Assembly: GCF_027409185.1 (NCBI RefSeq)
Contig: NC_084462.1
Location: forward strand, 155,297,490 to 155,361,489
Direction: 5' to 3'
DNA from: Cynocephalus volans
Taxonomy: Eukaryota > Chordata > Mammalia > Dermoptera > Cynocephalidae
DNA length: 64,000 nucleotides
The translations under genes and the position numbers were made by a program. The notes under the pieces are model-generated. The model did no database searches, was not told the DNA's origin, and saw nothing but the letters and a program-made list of their open reading frames with translations. Shown piece after piece: positions 1 through 23,560 of the stretch. How positions within the stretch are numbered: position 1 is the first letter of the stretch; every line of letters begins with the position of its first letter.

Positions 1-1
1 A

Positions 2-12620
<12,619 letters not shown>

Positions 12621-12929
12621 AACCAGGGACGCGACCGACTCCGGAGCCCGGCTGCCGGACTCGGCTCAGGGCAGAGTCCGAGCAGCGCGCGTCCGGCCAA
12701 GGAGGGGCGGGGCCCCAGCGACCACAGAGTCGGCGGCGGATAGAGAGGAAGGCGCTGGGCAACACTCCGCACCCGGAAAGGACCGACCTCTCTAAAAGTA
12801 CCAAAGAGTACCAAGCGTTCATTCGGCTCACCCGGCGGCTAGAGCGCCCCCTTCTGTATCTGGGAGGCTTCCCCTTTGACAAGACAGCCGAGAATGGAAC
12901 TATTTTAGGACAAGTATTTTAGATTCTGA

Positions 12930-13575
12930 ATATAGTGGGTGTTTCATGAATTCTCCCAGAGAACCCAGCAGGCGTCCGATTGCAGTTAGAATAAAATCGA
13001 AGGGTTTCCACAGCATACGTGATCGACCCCTTGCCAAAGAACCTAAAGCCTTAGGGTCTTTGCAATTGCTTCTCCCTGGCCTAGAACTTTCCATGGTTTG
13101 CTCTTTCTCATCATTAGATGAAATGTCACCCGTTCATTCTACCTACAAGAAGATGCTGTCCTGTCCCATCATTAGCTATTGCACTACACTTTTATGTCCT
13201 TCGTAATATTTATCAGTGTTTGCAATTGTCCTTTTCTTACTTAATGTTTGTTTTCTCCCGTAAGAATAAACTTCACTAGGGCCAGCCCGTGGCTCACTTG
13301 GGAGAGTGTGGCGCTGATAACACCAAGGCCACAGGTTCGGATCCCTATATAGGGATGGCTGGTTAGCTCATTTGGGAGAGCGTGGTGCTGACAACACCAA
13401 GTCAAGGGTTAGATCCCCTTACTCGTCATCTTAAAAAAAAAAAAAAAAAAAAGAATAAACTTCATTAGAGCAGGGACCCTGCTTTACTCATTGCTGTATT
13501 CCCAGTACCTAGAAGAACACTGCTAGTGCATGGTAAGTGCTTAATAAATGTTTTTAAATGTTGAGTGAATGAAAT
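12930..13575 (+). repeat. L2 LINE 3' region, split by a SINE
   Basis: L2-type sequence: cctagaactttccatggttt and, after the SINE, agagcagggaccctgcttta, cccagtacctagaagaacac, taagtgcttaataaatg. The SINE at 13,280-13,450 divides it. Confidence 0.75.
13280..13450 (+). mobile_element. Dimeric tRNA-Ile-like SINE
   Basis: Left and right monomers with an A tail. An 18-bp target duplication with one mismatch (13,262-13,279 and 13,451-13,468) is taken from the L2 host sequence. Confidence 0.93.
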
Positions 13576-13845
13576 GCTTATCAACTGATTGATTACAGTG
13601 CCCAAAGGGGGGTGGGAAATGGTTCAAGAAAATGAGCGGTGTGAACTCACAGAGCCCTAAATTTGAATCTAGATATACCTTCCCCTTTCCTTCAATCCTG
13701 ATTGAGTGTCAACTATATGTGCCAAACACTCAGCAAGGTCCATGTGTCACCTGTCTTCACGGAGCTTGCAGTCTAGCTGGGAAAGTCAACCAGTTGACAA
13801 TTACAGTTGTCCATATGAACTGATATGACAAAGGTATGTACAGCA

Positions 13846-14105
13846 GCGTTTCTCAACTTCGGCACTTTTGAGTTTCGGGTCCTAACTGATAATTTTTTGT
13901 GGGGTAGGCTTTCCTATGCCTTGCAGGATGTTGAGCTGTATCCCAAGTCTCTATCCAGTAGATACCAGTAGCACTCTCCCTGACCCAGGTAAGTCAACCA
14001 AAACTGTTTCCAGCTGTCACCAGATGTCCTTTGGGGGAGGGAGGGCCAAAATCCTGGCCTCTTCCTACATCCCAGCATTGAGAACTAATGCCCCAGAACC
14101 ACAGA
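13846..14105 (+). repeat. MER5A-like hAT DNA transposon
   Basis: Begins with the hAT-type end cagcgtttctcaact and ends near cccagcattgagaactaatg. The internal ggatgttgagctgtatccc region fits the MER5 family. Non-autonomous and very old. Confidence 0.65.
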
Positions 14106-14399
14106 GAGGGGCAACCAACTCAGGATGAGAAAAAGGGGAATCCAGAAAGACTTTGTGGAAGAGGAAATAACTGAGTAATTCTTAGACATGTTGAGTTTAA
14201 CTTACTCCCAAGCATGATTTCACAAGTATGTCTTTGTTACTTTGAAAACCAGACAAATAAACATGTCAGAATGCAATTTTTGTAAAATTAATAAGGCAAC
14301 CAAAATATTAAGGTAAGCAACTTCACCTCTCTAGGGTAATCCAAGTTTACATCTCTTGCCACCTTTCACTCTCAAAAATGTCCTGGTTTGGTGTTTGGT

Positions 14400-14975
14400 G
14401 GCTGTAGTGTATTGAATGTCCCTCCCAAACTCATTGAAGCTTGAATTGTGTTCCTCAAGTTTTATGTATTAGAAACTTGGCCCCCACTGGGACTGTTAAG
14501 AGGGTGGGAAGTCCTATCATGGCAATTGAAAGGTGGGGCCTTGAAGAGGTGATTGGATTGTAGGACCGTGCAGTAGTGAATGGATTAAAAATGGTGGTCA
14601 GGAGGGCCGGCCTGTGGCTCACTTGGGAGAGTATGATGCTGACAACACCAAGTCAAGGGTTAAGATCCCCTTACCGGTCATCTTTAAAAAAAAATAAAAA
14701 TAAAAATAAAAATGGTGGTCATGGGTGTGGTTTGTAGGGCTTTGAAAAGAGAGTGAATGAGGAGATTAGTCTCTGCTCTCTCTGTTCTGCCATTTTCACA
14801 ATGCGATACCCTGCTGTCATTGAAGTCACCACCAAAGAAAGACTTTACCAGATGAGTTCCCTGGACTTTGGACTCCCAGCCTCTGAAACTGTAAGCAGTA
14901 AATCTCGTTTTCTTTATAAAATACACCAGTTCCGTGTATTTTGTTATAAGCAAGAGAAACAGACTAATACAACGG
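14400..14975 (+). repeat. Ancient LTR-like repeat, probably MaLR class
   Basis: The layout is like MaLR LTRs: start tgtattgaatgtccctccca, and end ttttgttataagcaagagaa followed by cagactaatacaa. A SINE at 14,601-14,707 interrupts it. Family assignment is uncertain. Confidence 0.5.
14601..14707 (+). mobile_element. Short fused-form tRNA-like SINE
   Basis: One tRNA-like unit with the head of the left dimer monomer (ggccggcctgtggctcactt) and the tail of the right monomer (ccttaccggtcatcttt). Perfect 14-bp target duplication aaaaatggtggtca (14,587-14,600 and 14,708-14,721). Confidence 0.9.
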
Positions 14976-15024
14976 CATTACTGTCCCAGGGCCCTTCGAC
15001 ACTGTACTTTAAACACTTAAGAAG

Positions 15025-16090
15025 TATCCCTCCAATGAATAAATGGGATTATATCAAACTAAAAAGCTTCTGCACAGCAAAGGAAACAATCAGCAGAGTG
15101 AAACGACAAACTACAGAATAGGAGAAAATATTTGCAAACTGTACATCTGACAGGGGATTATATCCAGAATGTACAAGGAACTCAAACAACTATACAGTAA
15201 AAAAACAAATAACAATTAAAAAATGGGCAAAGGAGCTGAATGGACATTTTTCAAAGGAAGACATACAAATGGGTACTTAAAAAAAATGCTCAATATCACT
15301 AATTACCAGGGAAATGCAAGTTAAAACCACATTGAGATATCCTCTCACCTGAGTGAGACTGGCTATAATCCAGAAGACAGAGAATAACAAATGCTGGCAA
15401 GGATGTGGAGAGAGGGCATCACTCCTACACTGTTGATGGGAATGTAAATTAGTACAACCGCTATAGAAAATGTTATGAAGTTTTCTCAGACAACTACAGA
15501 TAGATGTACCATATGATCTAGCAATCCCACTCCTAGCTATATACCCAAAGGGGTGGCAATCATCATGTTGAAGGGATACCTGCACTCCCATGTTCATCGC
15601 AGCTCTTTTTACAATAGCCAAGATATGGAATCAGCCTAAATGTCCATTGATGGATGACTGGATAAGGAAAATGTGGTTCATATACACTGTTTAATACTAC
15701 TCTGCCATAAAAAAGAATGAATTTCTGCCATTCGCAGCAACACATATGAGCTTGGAGAAAATTATGTTAAGTGAAATAAGCCCGGCACAGAGGAAAAAAA
15801 TACTGCATGTCATCAGTCACAATTGGGAGCTAAGAGAGAAAGAAGGAAGGAAAGGCCACAGAGGTATGTTGGACTTGCAGAGAGAAAGCATACCTTGGGC
15901 TGCAAGGAGGTGAGGTAGTGGGGTGGGAAGGTCGAGGATTAATTAGGTGTGGGACATGGGGAATAACTGCAATTTGTGGTAATGGGCATGCTGATGGTAT
16001 TGATCTGATCATCATCATATCTTGGGCCCAGGTGGTGAGGGTCAGCTTGGTACCCCATGAATATGCATAATCAATAATTTTTAAAAAAGT
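15025..16090 (+). mobile_element. 5'-truncated L1, ORF2 end plus 3' UTR
   Basis: The ORF2 carboxy-terminal region (gggattatatcaaactaaaa, gcttctgcacagcaaaggaa, caaggatgtggagagagggc) has many stops. It runs to a 3' UTR ending near atgcataatcaataattttt. Less decayed than the intron 1 copy. Confidence 0.85.
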
Positions 16091-16317
16091 ATTGCTCCAA
16101 TACCAAACTTGATATAAAATAAGATCTCAACTAGGAAAATAAATATAAATGTAAATATCTGTATTAAAAAAACTGTAACGAAATGTAATAAAATGTCATA
16201 TGTCATATCATATCATTCATTAATATTTCAGTTTATATTTCTAAATTGTCTTTTGAAAGAATTTCCAGCTGTAATCTTGAGGTGAGGACAATGGGAAACC
16301 TAATGAAACACTTAAAT

Positions 16318-16490
16318 TTTTTTTTTATTTTTTATTTTGTCGATATACATTGTGGTTGATTATTGCTCCCCATCACCAAAACCTCCCTCCTTCCTCCCTC
16401 CCCCCTCCCCCCAACAATGTCCTTTCTGTTTGCTTGTCGTATCAACTTCAAGTAATTGTGGTTGTTATATCTTCTCCCCCCCCCGTTTTT
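16318..16490 (-). mobile_element. L1 3' end, minus strand
   Basis: The reverse complement reads as an L1 3' UTR with a purine-rich gggagggaggaaggagggag tract, then gtatatcgacaaaataaaaa. The poly-T at 16,317-16,337 is the A tail. A gt microsatellite follows at 16,501-16,530. Confidence 0.7.
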
Positions 16491-16566
16491 TTTTTTTTTT
16501 GTGTGTGTGTGTGTGTGTGTGTTTGTGTGTGAATTTAAACACTTAAAATTTTTTAAATAATTTCTT

Positions 16567-16660
16567 TTGCTTTTTTTGGTGCTGGCCAGTATGGGGATAT
16601 GAACCTGACCCTGATGTTATTCGGCTGTGATCTAACCAACTGAGCTAACCAGCCCGCCCC
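16567..16660 (-). mobile_element. Monomeric tRNA-Ile-like SINE
   Basis: Reads gggctggttagctcagttgg on the minus strand, the internal A-box region of tRNA-Ile, and ends at a T-rich (A-tail) stretch. Short duplication taatttctt on both sides (16,558-16,566 and 16,661-16,669). Confidence 0.85.
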
Positions 16661-16849
16661 TAATTTCTTAATATAACATATCCTGTGTTCAAATTTCTAA
16701 TGTCTCATAACTGTGATCAGTGGTTTGTTTTGTTTTGTTTTTTGCTGTTTTTTTTTTTTTTTTTAAATTCGGGATCCAACTAAGGTCTATGCATTGTGGT
16801 TGATCAATATGTTTTTAGAGACTCTTAACCTGTAGGTTCCTCTTCTACC

Positions 16850-17390
16850 CCTTTAGACCAAGCACTATTATCTCTTTCATGTCCTTTTGCAAAAACCTCC
16901 TAAATGGTTTCTTCACTTGAATTCCCTGTTGCTCTAATCCAGTTCCTACATAGCTGCCGGAGGAATCTGCAAAAATGTAAACCAGATTATGTAAATACTT
17001 AAAACCCTTCAGAGATACAAAAGGCACTTGGTGCCCTGGCCCCGCCTACCACTCCAGCATCCTTAGGGGCCAGGAAACAAACCTTGGTCCACTCTACTCT
17101 TCTGTTAATATCTACTCCTCCTTCCATCTCCAGAGTAATGCCCTTTCTCCAGAAAGTCCTTTCCTGACCACCCTTTCTCTATCATTCCCTCTGATAGCAC
17201 CTCATTTTTTCCCCTTACAGCATTCATCGCAGCTTGTTGTTATGTTTTCATTTTGTGTGTTTACTTCATTAATACCTCCCTCTCCACTCCATGAGGGTAG
17301 GGACCATGTCTTTTGTGTTCACACTACTGTGTCCCATTGGCCAGAAGTACTTCATAAGGGTACAATAAGTATTTGCTGAATAAAGTTTAA
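16850..17390 (+). repeat. L2 LINE 3' region
   Basis: L2 carboxy-terminal/3' UTR pattern: tccagagtaatgccctttct, tccactccatgagggtaggg, accatgtcttttgtgttcac, caataagtatttgctgaa. Confidence 0.75.
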
Positions 17391-17589
17391 CAAGACAATC
17401 CCTAACTTCAGAAAACACACAAGCACAGTCTCTGCTTACACCGTTCTCTGTTAGGACTGACCTTCTCCTTATCCAGCTAATAGATGCCTGTGCTGCTTCC
17501 TCACTCTTATCCATAGATAAAAGGAAAGACAAATTGGTTTAAAAAAAAAAGAAAGAAAGAAAGAAAAAGAAAAAAAGGAAAGGAATTTG

Positions 17590-17850
17590 ATGATAACTAT
17601 CAAATTTTAAATGATGCAGTAGTTCCACTTCCAGGACTTTTCTTATAGGTACACAGTATTTGCTCAAGTGCACAAAGGACAAAGGGTTAATCACAAAGAT
17701 GTTTCTGCAGCATAGTAGACAATAGCAAAACCCTAGAAACCAACCAGAATGCTTATCAAAGGAGGAATGGTCAAACAAAATATGACAAAGTCACTTTGTA
17801 GAAAACATTTTGCAGACATTAACAAGAATGAGAGAGATGGCATCACTAAC
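17590..17850 (+). repeat. Old L1 fragment
   Basis: Decayed L1-like text: atgatgcagtagttccactt, aaaccctagaaaccaaccag, gaggaatggtcaaacaaaat. Short and low certainty. Confidence 0.5.
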
Positions 17851-17913
17851 AGTGAACATGGTGAAGGGCATGGACTTCAGAGTGAACCTGCATGGGCTCA
17901 AATCCCCACTCTA

Positions 17914-17936
17914 AAGCAAACAAACAAACAAACAAA
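17914..17936 (+). mobile_element. Tail-only retroposed insertion
   Basis: 23 bases of (caaa) repeat with no recognisable SINE body, flanked by a perfect 14-bp duplication aaatccccactcta (17,900-17,913 and 17,937-17,950) of MIR sequence. Confidence 0.6.
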
Positions 17937-18064
17937 AAATCCCCACTCTACCACTTAATGTCTGTGTGATCTTGTTAACCTGCCTTTTGCAAGTGGCCTC
18001 AGTTTCCTTATCTGTGAAATGGGAGTAATAATCATTCCTACATTAGAGGGTTGCTGTGGGGAAT

Positions 18065-18345
18065 TGAAAGGACGAGTGGACAGCAGTTGAGATCCACCGG
18101 AGAGAGCTCGTTTATTAGGCAGCACACACACATATATATAGGGCTTTTAGGGACGGCTGATTGGCTTAAAATACAATCCCTACTTAGCATACCGCATGGG
18201 GCTTGGGGTGAGCTGATTGGTGTGCGATTCGCACCGGTGGGAAGGAGAGTATGGAAGAGAAGGGCAAACAGCGCCATGATGGGGTGTGACCGAGAAGGAC
18301 TTATGTGATCAGGGTGTGATCCCTTGGGGCATTTGGGTTCTTACA
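18065..18345 (-). mobile_element. Solo endogenous retrovirus LTR
   Basis: 281-base element starting TGTAAGAACC and ending CTTTCA on the minus strand, flanked by a perfect 5-bp duplication ggaat (18,060-18,064 and 18,346-18,350). It has two ccaatcag CAAT-type boxes, a tatatata box and an AATAAA signal in LTR order. No internal viral genes are present. The duplication length fits a class I or class III retrovirus; the family is not assigned. Confidence 0.85.
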
Positions 18346-18480
18346 GGAATAAATAAATTAATATCTATGAAGTATTTCAACATTTCCTGGTAAGAAGAGC
18401 TAATAGTTACAATATGCATTAAACATGGACAAAATGCCCATGCTACATTGTTTTGTTTGTTTTTAATTAACTAGTTTTTT

Positions 18481-18574
18481 TTTTTTTTTTTAAAGATGAC
18501 CGGTAAGGGGATCTTAACTTTTGACTTGGTGCTGTCAGCACCACACTCTCCCAAGTGAGCCATGGGTCAGCCCC
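18481..18574 (-). mobile_element. Short fused-form tRNA-like SINE
   Basis: Same fused structure as the copy at 14,601, on the minus strand with a poly-T tail. A target duplication taattaactagtttttt flanks it (18,464-18,480 and 18,575-18,591). Confidence 0.88.
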
Positions 18575-18594
18575 TAATTAACTAGTTTTTTTTT

Positions 18595-19040
18595 TTAATT
18601 GAAACATTTGAAAGCATGTGGTAAAAAACCTTCACACAGGATGATAGTGTATATAATGAAAAATAAGTCTGTCTTCTATCCCAGAGGCAAGTACTGTTCA
18701 CAACTACTTAGGAATCTTTCCAGAAATGTTTTATGTATATGCAAACTTATGTGTTACAATATTTCACACACACACATGCACACACACACACACTCTCCTT
18801 TCCCTTTTAAACACTCTGATTTGCAGCTTGCTTTTTACACTTTATAGTATATCTTGGAGGTTGTTCCATATCAGCATATAAAGACCTAAGTCATTTTTTC
18901 CCACCGTATGGTATTCCACTGTATAGAGGAACTATGTATCCAGTTTCCTATTGATGGACATTTTAGTGGGTTACAGTCTCTTGCTGTTATATAGAATGCT
19001 GCAATTAATATCCTTGGATATGTCCAAAGAATGGCTAAGT
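18595..19040 (+). repeat. Old LINE-like fragment with CA microsatellite
   Basis: Recognised only loosely, from ggaggttgttccatatcagc, gtatggtattccactgtata and cctattgatggacatt, a common mammalian LINE-like 3' sequence. A CA-rich microsatellite sits at 18,765-18,793. Confidence 0.45.
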
Positions 19041-19054
19041 TTGAAAGAAGGCAT

Positions 19055-19228
19055 CCCTGGTCTCCTCTGTGGGAAAGAGGGGGGTGCCACAGGCCTCAAT
19101 CCCACCCCTCCTCCTTCTTCCTTCTTCCATCCCATTCCTTCCCCTTTCCCCTCTTCCCCTCCCTCCCAACTGCTCTGCAAGAACATCATAGAATGTAAAA
19201 AAAAATATTGATTAAAAAAATAAAAATA
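19055..19228 (+). mobile_element. 5'-truncated L1 3' end
   Basis: A pyrimidine-rich 3' UTR-like segment ends in an A-rich tail. An 11-bp duplication aaagaaggcat (19,044-19,054 and 19,229-19,239) flanks it. Confidence 0.7.
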
Positions 19229-19857
19229 AAAGAAGGCATGCTTAATATTTTGCTTTTAAAAAAGCATGATTGTGTGTGGATGCATGTGCACCAACTGAAA
19301 ATGATTGGAATCTGTAGAAATTAAAAATGCAAGGACTGGAGAGGGCAAAGGACAGTTTGAACAAAAGAGCCTGTATGTTTAGGTGTTTTGTTTTTAAATG
19401 TTACCTACACAATAACACCTTCCCAGAGGTTGTCCCCTAATACAGAAGCAATCAGTTCATCTTCTGGGTTTCCAGCTCTTGGTTCACACCCCAGTTACAG
19501 ACCAAGCCGTACCTACCTGTTCTCCCCTGCTGGAAGGTGTTCATTAAACACTTTTTGAATGAATGAAGCTATTCTTCTGACCCCAGTTTGCCTGTGTATA
19601 AAATTAGTATGATAGAGTGACCCATAGCTCATGGCCATCCTGAGAAATTACTGCACAATGTGAATGCTCTTGAAAAAGATGAAACAGTGTATAAAAATAC
19701 TCAAAAATAGCTGCTTAATCTGTTTGTTCTGTGGGCTGACCAGGTCCAAATGCCTGCGGTGTAGCTGGTTTAAAGGCCGATGGCAGCTTCCTCATGTGAG
19801 ACCAACCTGTTAAATTTGTTTCTCAAGAAAAGGAGGGCAGAGCAGGAGGAATCAAGT

Positions 19858-20025
19858 TGTCAGCTGAGAGTTCTGTGACAACTTGTGGTTGTCACAAATG
19901 GGGGATGCTACTGGCACCCAGTGGGCACTGTGAAGCATCCTACAATAATGCACAGGACAGCTCCCCACAACAAAGGATTACTTGGTCCAAACTGTCAATA
20001 GTGCCAAGGTTGAGAAACCCTGCTG
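19858..20025 (-). repeat. MER5A-like hAT DNA transposon
   Basis: Contains gttgtcacaaatgggggatg, ctactggcacccagtgggca, aatgcacaggacagctcccc and ends gttgagaaaccctg, the usual MER5A text. Confidence 0.8.
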
Positions 20026-20059
20026 CGGGGGAAGTGAGAAGTATTAGACTTGGGATGTA

Positions 20060-20935
20060 TTTTGAAACTAGAACCAACAAGATTTGGGTTTGGATGTGGA
20101 GAATGAGAGAAAGGGGAGTCAAGAGTGATTCTGAGGCTCTTGGCCTGAACAACTGAATGAACAGTGGTAGCATGGACTGAGATGGGAAACTCTAGGGGAA
20201 GAACAGATTCTGAGTGGGGGACAGGTGGTAAGTCAAGAATTTGTTTATGGGGGCTGATCAAGGGTCTGGATGCTGTACCAGCCAGCTGCCAAAAAAAAAA
20301 AAAAAAAGAGGATTTGTTTGTGGACAGGTCAAATTTGAGATGGCTATTGGACACCCAGTGATGCTGTTACATAGGCAACTGTCTATCTGAGTCCAGAGGT
20401 CAGGGAGGATATCTGATCTGGAGCTGTAAATGTGGGAATCAGCAGGAGAAAGGTGGGGTTTTAAATCAGTAGATTGCAAGAGATCACCTAAGGAGTGAAT
20501 AGAGAAGAAAAGAGGTCAGAGGACCGAGCCCTGCGGGAGTCCAACATTGAGTGATAGGAAGAAAAACCAGCAAAGGAGATGGAACAGGGGTAGCCGGGGA
20601 GGTAGGAGGAGAACCAGGCCAGCGCGTTGTCTGGAAAGCAAGTGCTTCAAGAAGCAAGGCCAGATCAACTGCGTCTAATACTGAAAGGTTGTGGTTGAGG
20701 ACTGAGAATTGCCCACTGGAATTGCATCTTGGAGCTTGCAAATGACCCTGACAAGAGCAGGTTCCACGGAGAGGGGTCAGGAGAGATAGGAAGAGAGAGG
20801 GAGGTGAGAAAGTGGAAATGGGGATTATGGACAATTCTTTCAAAGTTGTGCCATAAAAGGGGAGAGATAATGCGTCAGCAGTTAGAGGAAGATATGGGGT
20901 CAAGTATGGAAAGCTATTACAACACATTTGTAGTC
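20060..20935 (+). repeat. Ancient mammalian interspersed repeat, family unassigned
   Basis: Recurring mammalian repeat text, such as gatcacctaaggagtgaata, gaccgagccctgcgggagtc, cagatcaactgcgtctaata and ttgaggactgagaattgccc. I recognise it as repetitive but cannot name the family with certainty. A deleted SINE interrupts it at 20,251-20,308. Confidence 0.5.
20251..20308 (+). mobile_element. Internally deleted tRNA-like SINE
   Basis: The SINE start (ggggctg) is joined directly to the 3' part (atcaagggtctgga, then ccagccagctgcc) and a poly-A tail. A 15-bp duplication with two mismatches flanks it (20,236-20,250 and 20,309-20,323). Confidence 0.75.
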
Positions 20936-21002
20936 TGAAGGGAAGATTTAGGAGAGAGAGGAAAATCATTGAAGTTAACCTCTATTAAATACTTACAAAG
21001 TC

Positions 21003-21174
21003 AGGGGCCAGCCCGTGGCTCACTTGGGAGAGTGCGGTGCTGATAACACCAAGGCCAAGGGTTTGGATCCCTATATAGGATGGCCAGTTAGCCCACTTGG
21101 GAGAGCGTGGTGCTGACAACACCAAGTCAAGGGTTAGGATCCCCTTACCGGTCATCTAAAAAAAAAAAACAAAA
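21003..21174 (+). mobile_element. Dimeric tRNA-Ile-like SINE
   Basis: Full left and right monomers with an A-rich tail. A 12-bp duplication with one mismatch (acttacaaagtc / acgtacaaagtc) at 20,991-21,002 and 21,175-21,186. Confidence 0.93.
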
Positions 21175-21189
21175 ACGTACAAAGTCCCA

Positions 21190-21400
21190 GGAGCTGTGTT
21201 AGATGTTTTATATGGGTTATTTCCTTTAACCTACACACCAAACCAATGAGTGGATAATGTTGTTAACCCCATTTCACAGAAGACAAACCAAGATATGCAA
21301 AGGATGGTTACATGGCCACAGTCATGGCTAGTCAATAAATAGGGGAACTTGAATGTAACCAGGACATCTGGCTCCAGAGCCCGTGTTCTCACTTTCTCCT
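21190..21400 (-). repeat. MIR SINE
   Basis: Reverse MIR with ttaaccccatttcacagaag and a preceding ttatatgggttatttccttt region. Moderately diverged. Confidence 0.65.
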
Positions 21401-21891
21401 CTACCCAAATTCACTTCTTATTGCAAATTGTTACCACTGGCTAAAATTTATACCCAGTTTCATTTGTTCCCCCCTTGGTAGGAAAACAAAATTATTGGCC
21501 CTTGGAGACTCAGCTGAAGCTAACCCCTGGAATTTGTATCTGACTGCTCCCATCCCTGCCTCCTCTGCTTCCGGAGCAAAGCTCTATCACAGCCTTTATC
21601 TTCCTGCCCAACCCACCACCAATGGTATTGCGTCTGTTTACTTGTCAGTCTCCTGCAGTGGCCGTGGGGCTCCTGCAGTCTCAAGGGCTGGGGCTGCTTC
21701 TAATTCATCCTTCCATACCTGGCTGGCAGGACAGGCCTTCAAACAAGAAATATTTGTCAGGGAGTTGAATAGATGGATGATTGAATGAATGCAAAGAGCA
21801 CACTAGGAATGCAGGAAGGCTTAAGACCACTGAATGTGGCATCTACATTTACAAGCTGGATACATACAAAAGTGCTCTCAGAATTCAAAGT

Positions 21892-21952
21892 GCAGTCAAG
21901 GGTTAGGATCCCTGTACCTGCCAGCCACGAATTAAAAAAAAAAAAAAAAAAA
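21892..21952 (+). mobile_element. 5'-truncated tRNA-like SINE
   Basis: Only the 3' part is present (gtcaagggttaggatccctg, then gccagccacgaatt) with a long A tail. Imperfect duplication aattcaaagt / aattccaagt. Confidence 0.8.
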
Positions 21953-22189
21953 AATTCCAAGTAGAAAGGAATCCCTGGGGAGTAGGGGTTTAAGGATGAG
22001 GGGCATGCTTGTTAAAAAGTGAGATTCCTGAGCTTGACCCCTAGAAATTCTATTCAGTATGTCTCCAGTGAAGTCCAAGAGTTAGTACAAGAGGATTTTT
22101 TCCCTTTCCGAAGAATTCCATGAAGTACTTCATGGTACCACTGGAAGATCTGGGAATCAGGAGACTTGGATTCCAGTCCATATTCCACC

Positions 22190-22335
22190 ACTTACCATCT
22201 GGATAGGAATGCCAGATAAAATATTGCATGCAATATGTAGGACATGCTATACTAAAAAAGAAATTCATTATTTATATGAAATTCAAATTTAACAGGGCAT
22301 CCTGTATGTTTATTTGCTCAATCTGGCAACCTTCC
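22190..22335 (+). repeat. Palindromic non-autonomous DNA transposon
   Basis: Self-complementary arrangement: tgccagataaaatattgcat at the left, and ttcaaatttaacagggcatc plus caatctggcaacc at the right. The same family occurs at 54,420-54,890. Confidence 0.55.
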
Positions 22336-22490
22336 AGCTGGGAGACCTTGGCCAAGCTATCTATAAAATGGAGAATTTGAGCTTTTCTTATTGTCCTGAG
22401 GGTTAAGTGAGATCATCATATAAAGTGCTTAATGCAGTAAATAGCACATGGTAAGTGCCCAATAAATGAGTTATTAGAGTTCATGACATT
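22335..22490 (+). repeat. MIR SINE
   Basis: Sense MIR 3' half: agggttaagtgagatcatca, taaagtgcttaatgcagtaa, gtaagtgcccaataaatgag. Confidence 0.75.
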
Positions 22491-22989
22491 CATTTTAATT
22501 TTGGTCTCTCCTAGAGCATTAAAACAGAATCCATCAAATAAGATTTACATACAGCTTCTCAACAATGCATCTTATGGTCGGTTAATCTGAGTCTGGCCTG
22601 TTTGGCAGCTGGCTGGGAAGGTGAGTATGGAGACCTCCAGTCAGTCTTGGGCCCCAAAGAGAGGGTTAAAGGGGAACATCTAAATTCTCATTCAGATCTT
22701 GGAGTTTCTCTAGGTCAGCAAACCAGTTAAAAGAAAAAAAAAAAAAAAAAAAAAAAGGTGTGCTTCTTCCAGAAACCAGTAGGGGGAGCGTGTGCTTTTA
22801 GGGATAAACCTAAAATTCTACCAGATCCAGTTAAACAGCCCTGGCTGCAGGTTTTCCACTTTTGGGGAACAGCACTGGAGAACCCAATAAAGCCCTGGGG
22901 AGGGCACTGGTCAAGGGGAGGGTCAGGGCAGACTCCCACAATGCCAAATAAGTCAGCCTGTACAAGACCAGACTCTACAGGCCATTGAT

Positions 22990-23340
22990 GGAAGGATGTT
23001 GTGGAAAGTAAGAAAACAATGCAGATTTGGGCATACACTGTGTGGAAGGAAAAAAGAGACTTCCAAAAAGCCAAAATCAAGTGACAGACCAAGAAAAAAA
23101 ATTTTGTAAATTGTATTGCAAAGAATTCCAGGGTGTATAAGGACATTAAATCATTAAACCAAGAACAAAAACAAAACAAAACAAACCAAAAAAACCACCA
23201 AACAAAAAACACCTAAAAGAAAAATGGATGAGAGATATGAACAGACAATTCATATAAGAAATACAAATGGCTAATAAACATATAAAAAAAGATTAATCTC
23301 TCTAGCAACAAGAAAATTCAAATTAAAACAGCATTGCAGG
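22990..23340 (+). repeat. Old L1 fragment
   Basis: A-rich decayed L1 text (atgaacagacaattcatata, agaaatacaaatggctaata). A simple aaac repeat sits at 23,160-23,210. The interval 22,490-22,990 otherwise shows only a poly-A run at 22,732-22,756. Confidence 0.55.
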
Positions 23341-23374
23341 GGGATTCTGCCTTATTTTCCTACAATTATTAAGG

Positions 23375-23560
23375 GAAACGACCTAATATTCATTGAACAT
23401 CTATTCGGTGTCAGACATTCTGCCAAGAGCTTCTGAACATTAACTCAGCATTTAGCCTGTACAAAAACCCTGAAAGGTAGGAACAAGCATTATCTGCATT
23501 TTATGTATAGAAAACTGCAGCTCTGAAAGGTTAGTACCCTGCCTGGAGTTCACCCAGCTG
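23375..23560 (-). repeat. MIR SINE
   Basis: Reverse MIR: atattcattgaacatctatt, attatctgcattttatgtat, gaaaactgcagctctgaaag. From 23,560 to 24,570 the sequence looks unique, with GC-rich stretches and no recognisable gene. Confidence 0.65.

Larger units (their letters stand above)
17865..18400 (+). repeat. MIR SINE hosting two insertions
   Basis: MIR sense sequence (cctcagtttccttatctgtg, then ttgctgtgg) is interrupted at 17,914-17,936 by a tail-like insertion and at 18,065-18,345 by a solo LTR. The MIR 3' part (aaattaatatctatgaag) resumes after the LTR. Confidence 0.8.
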
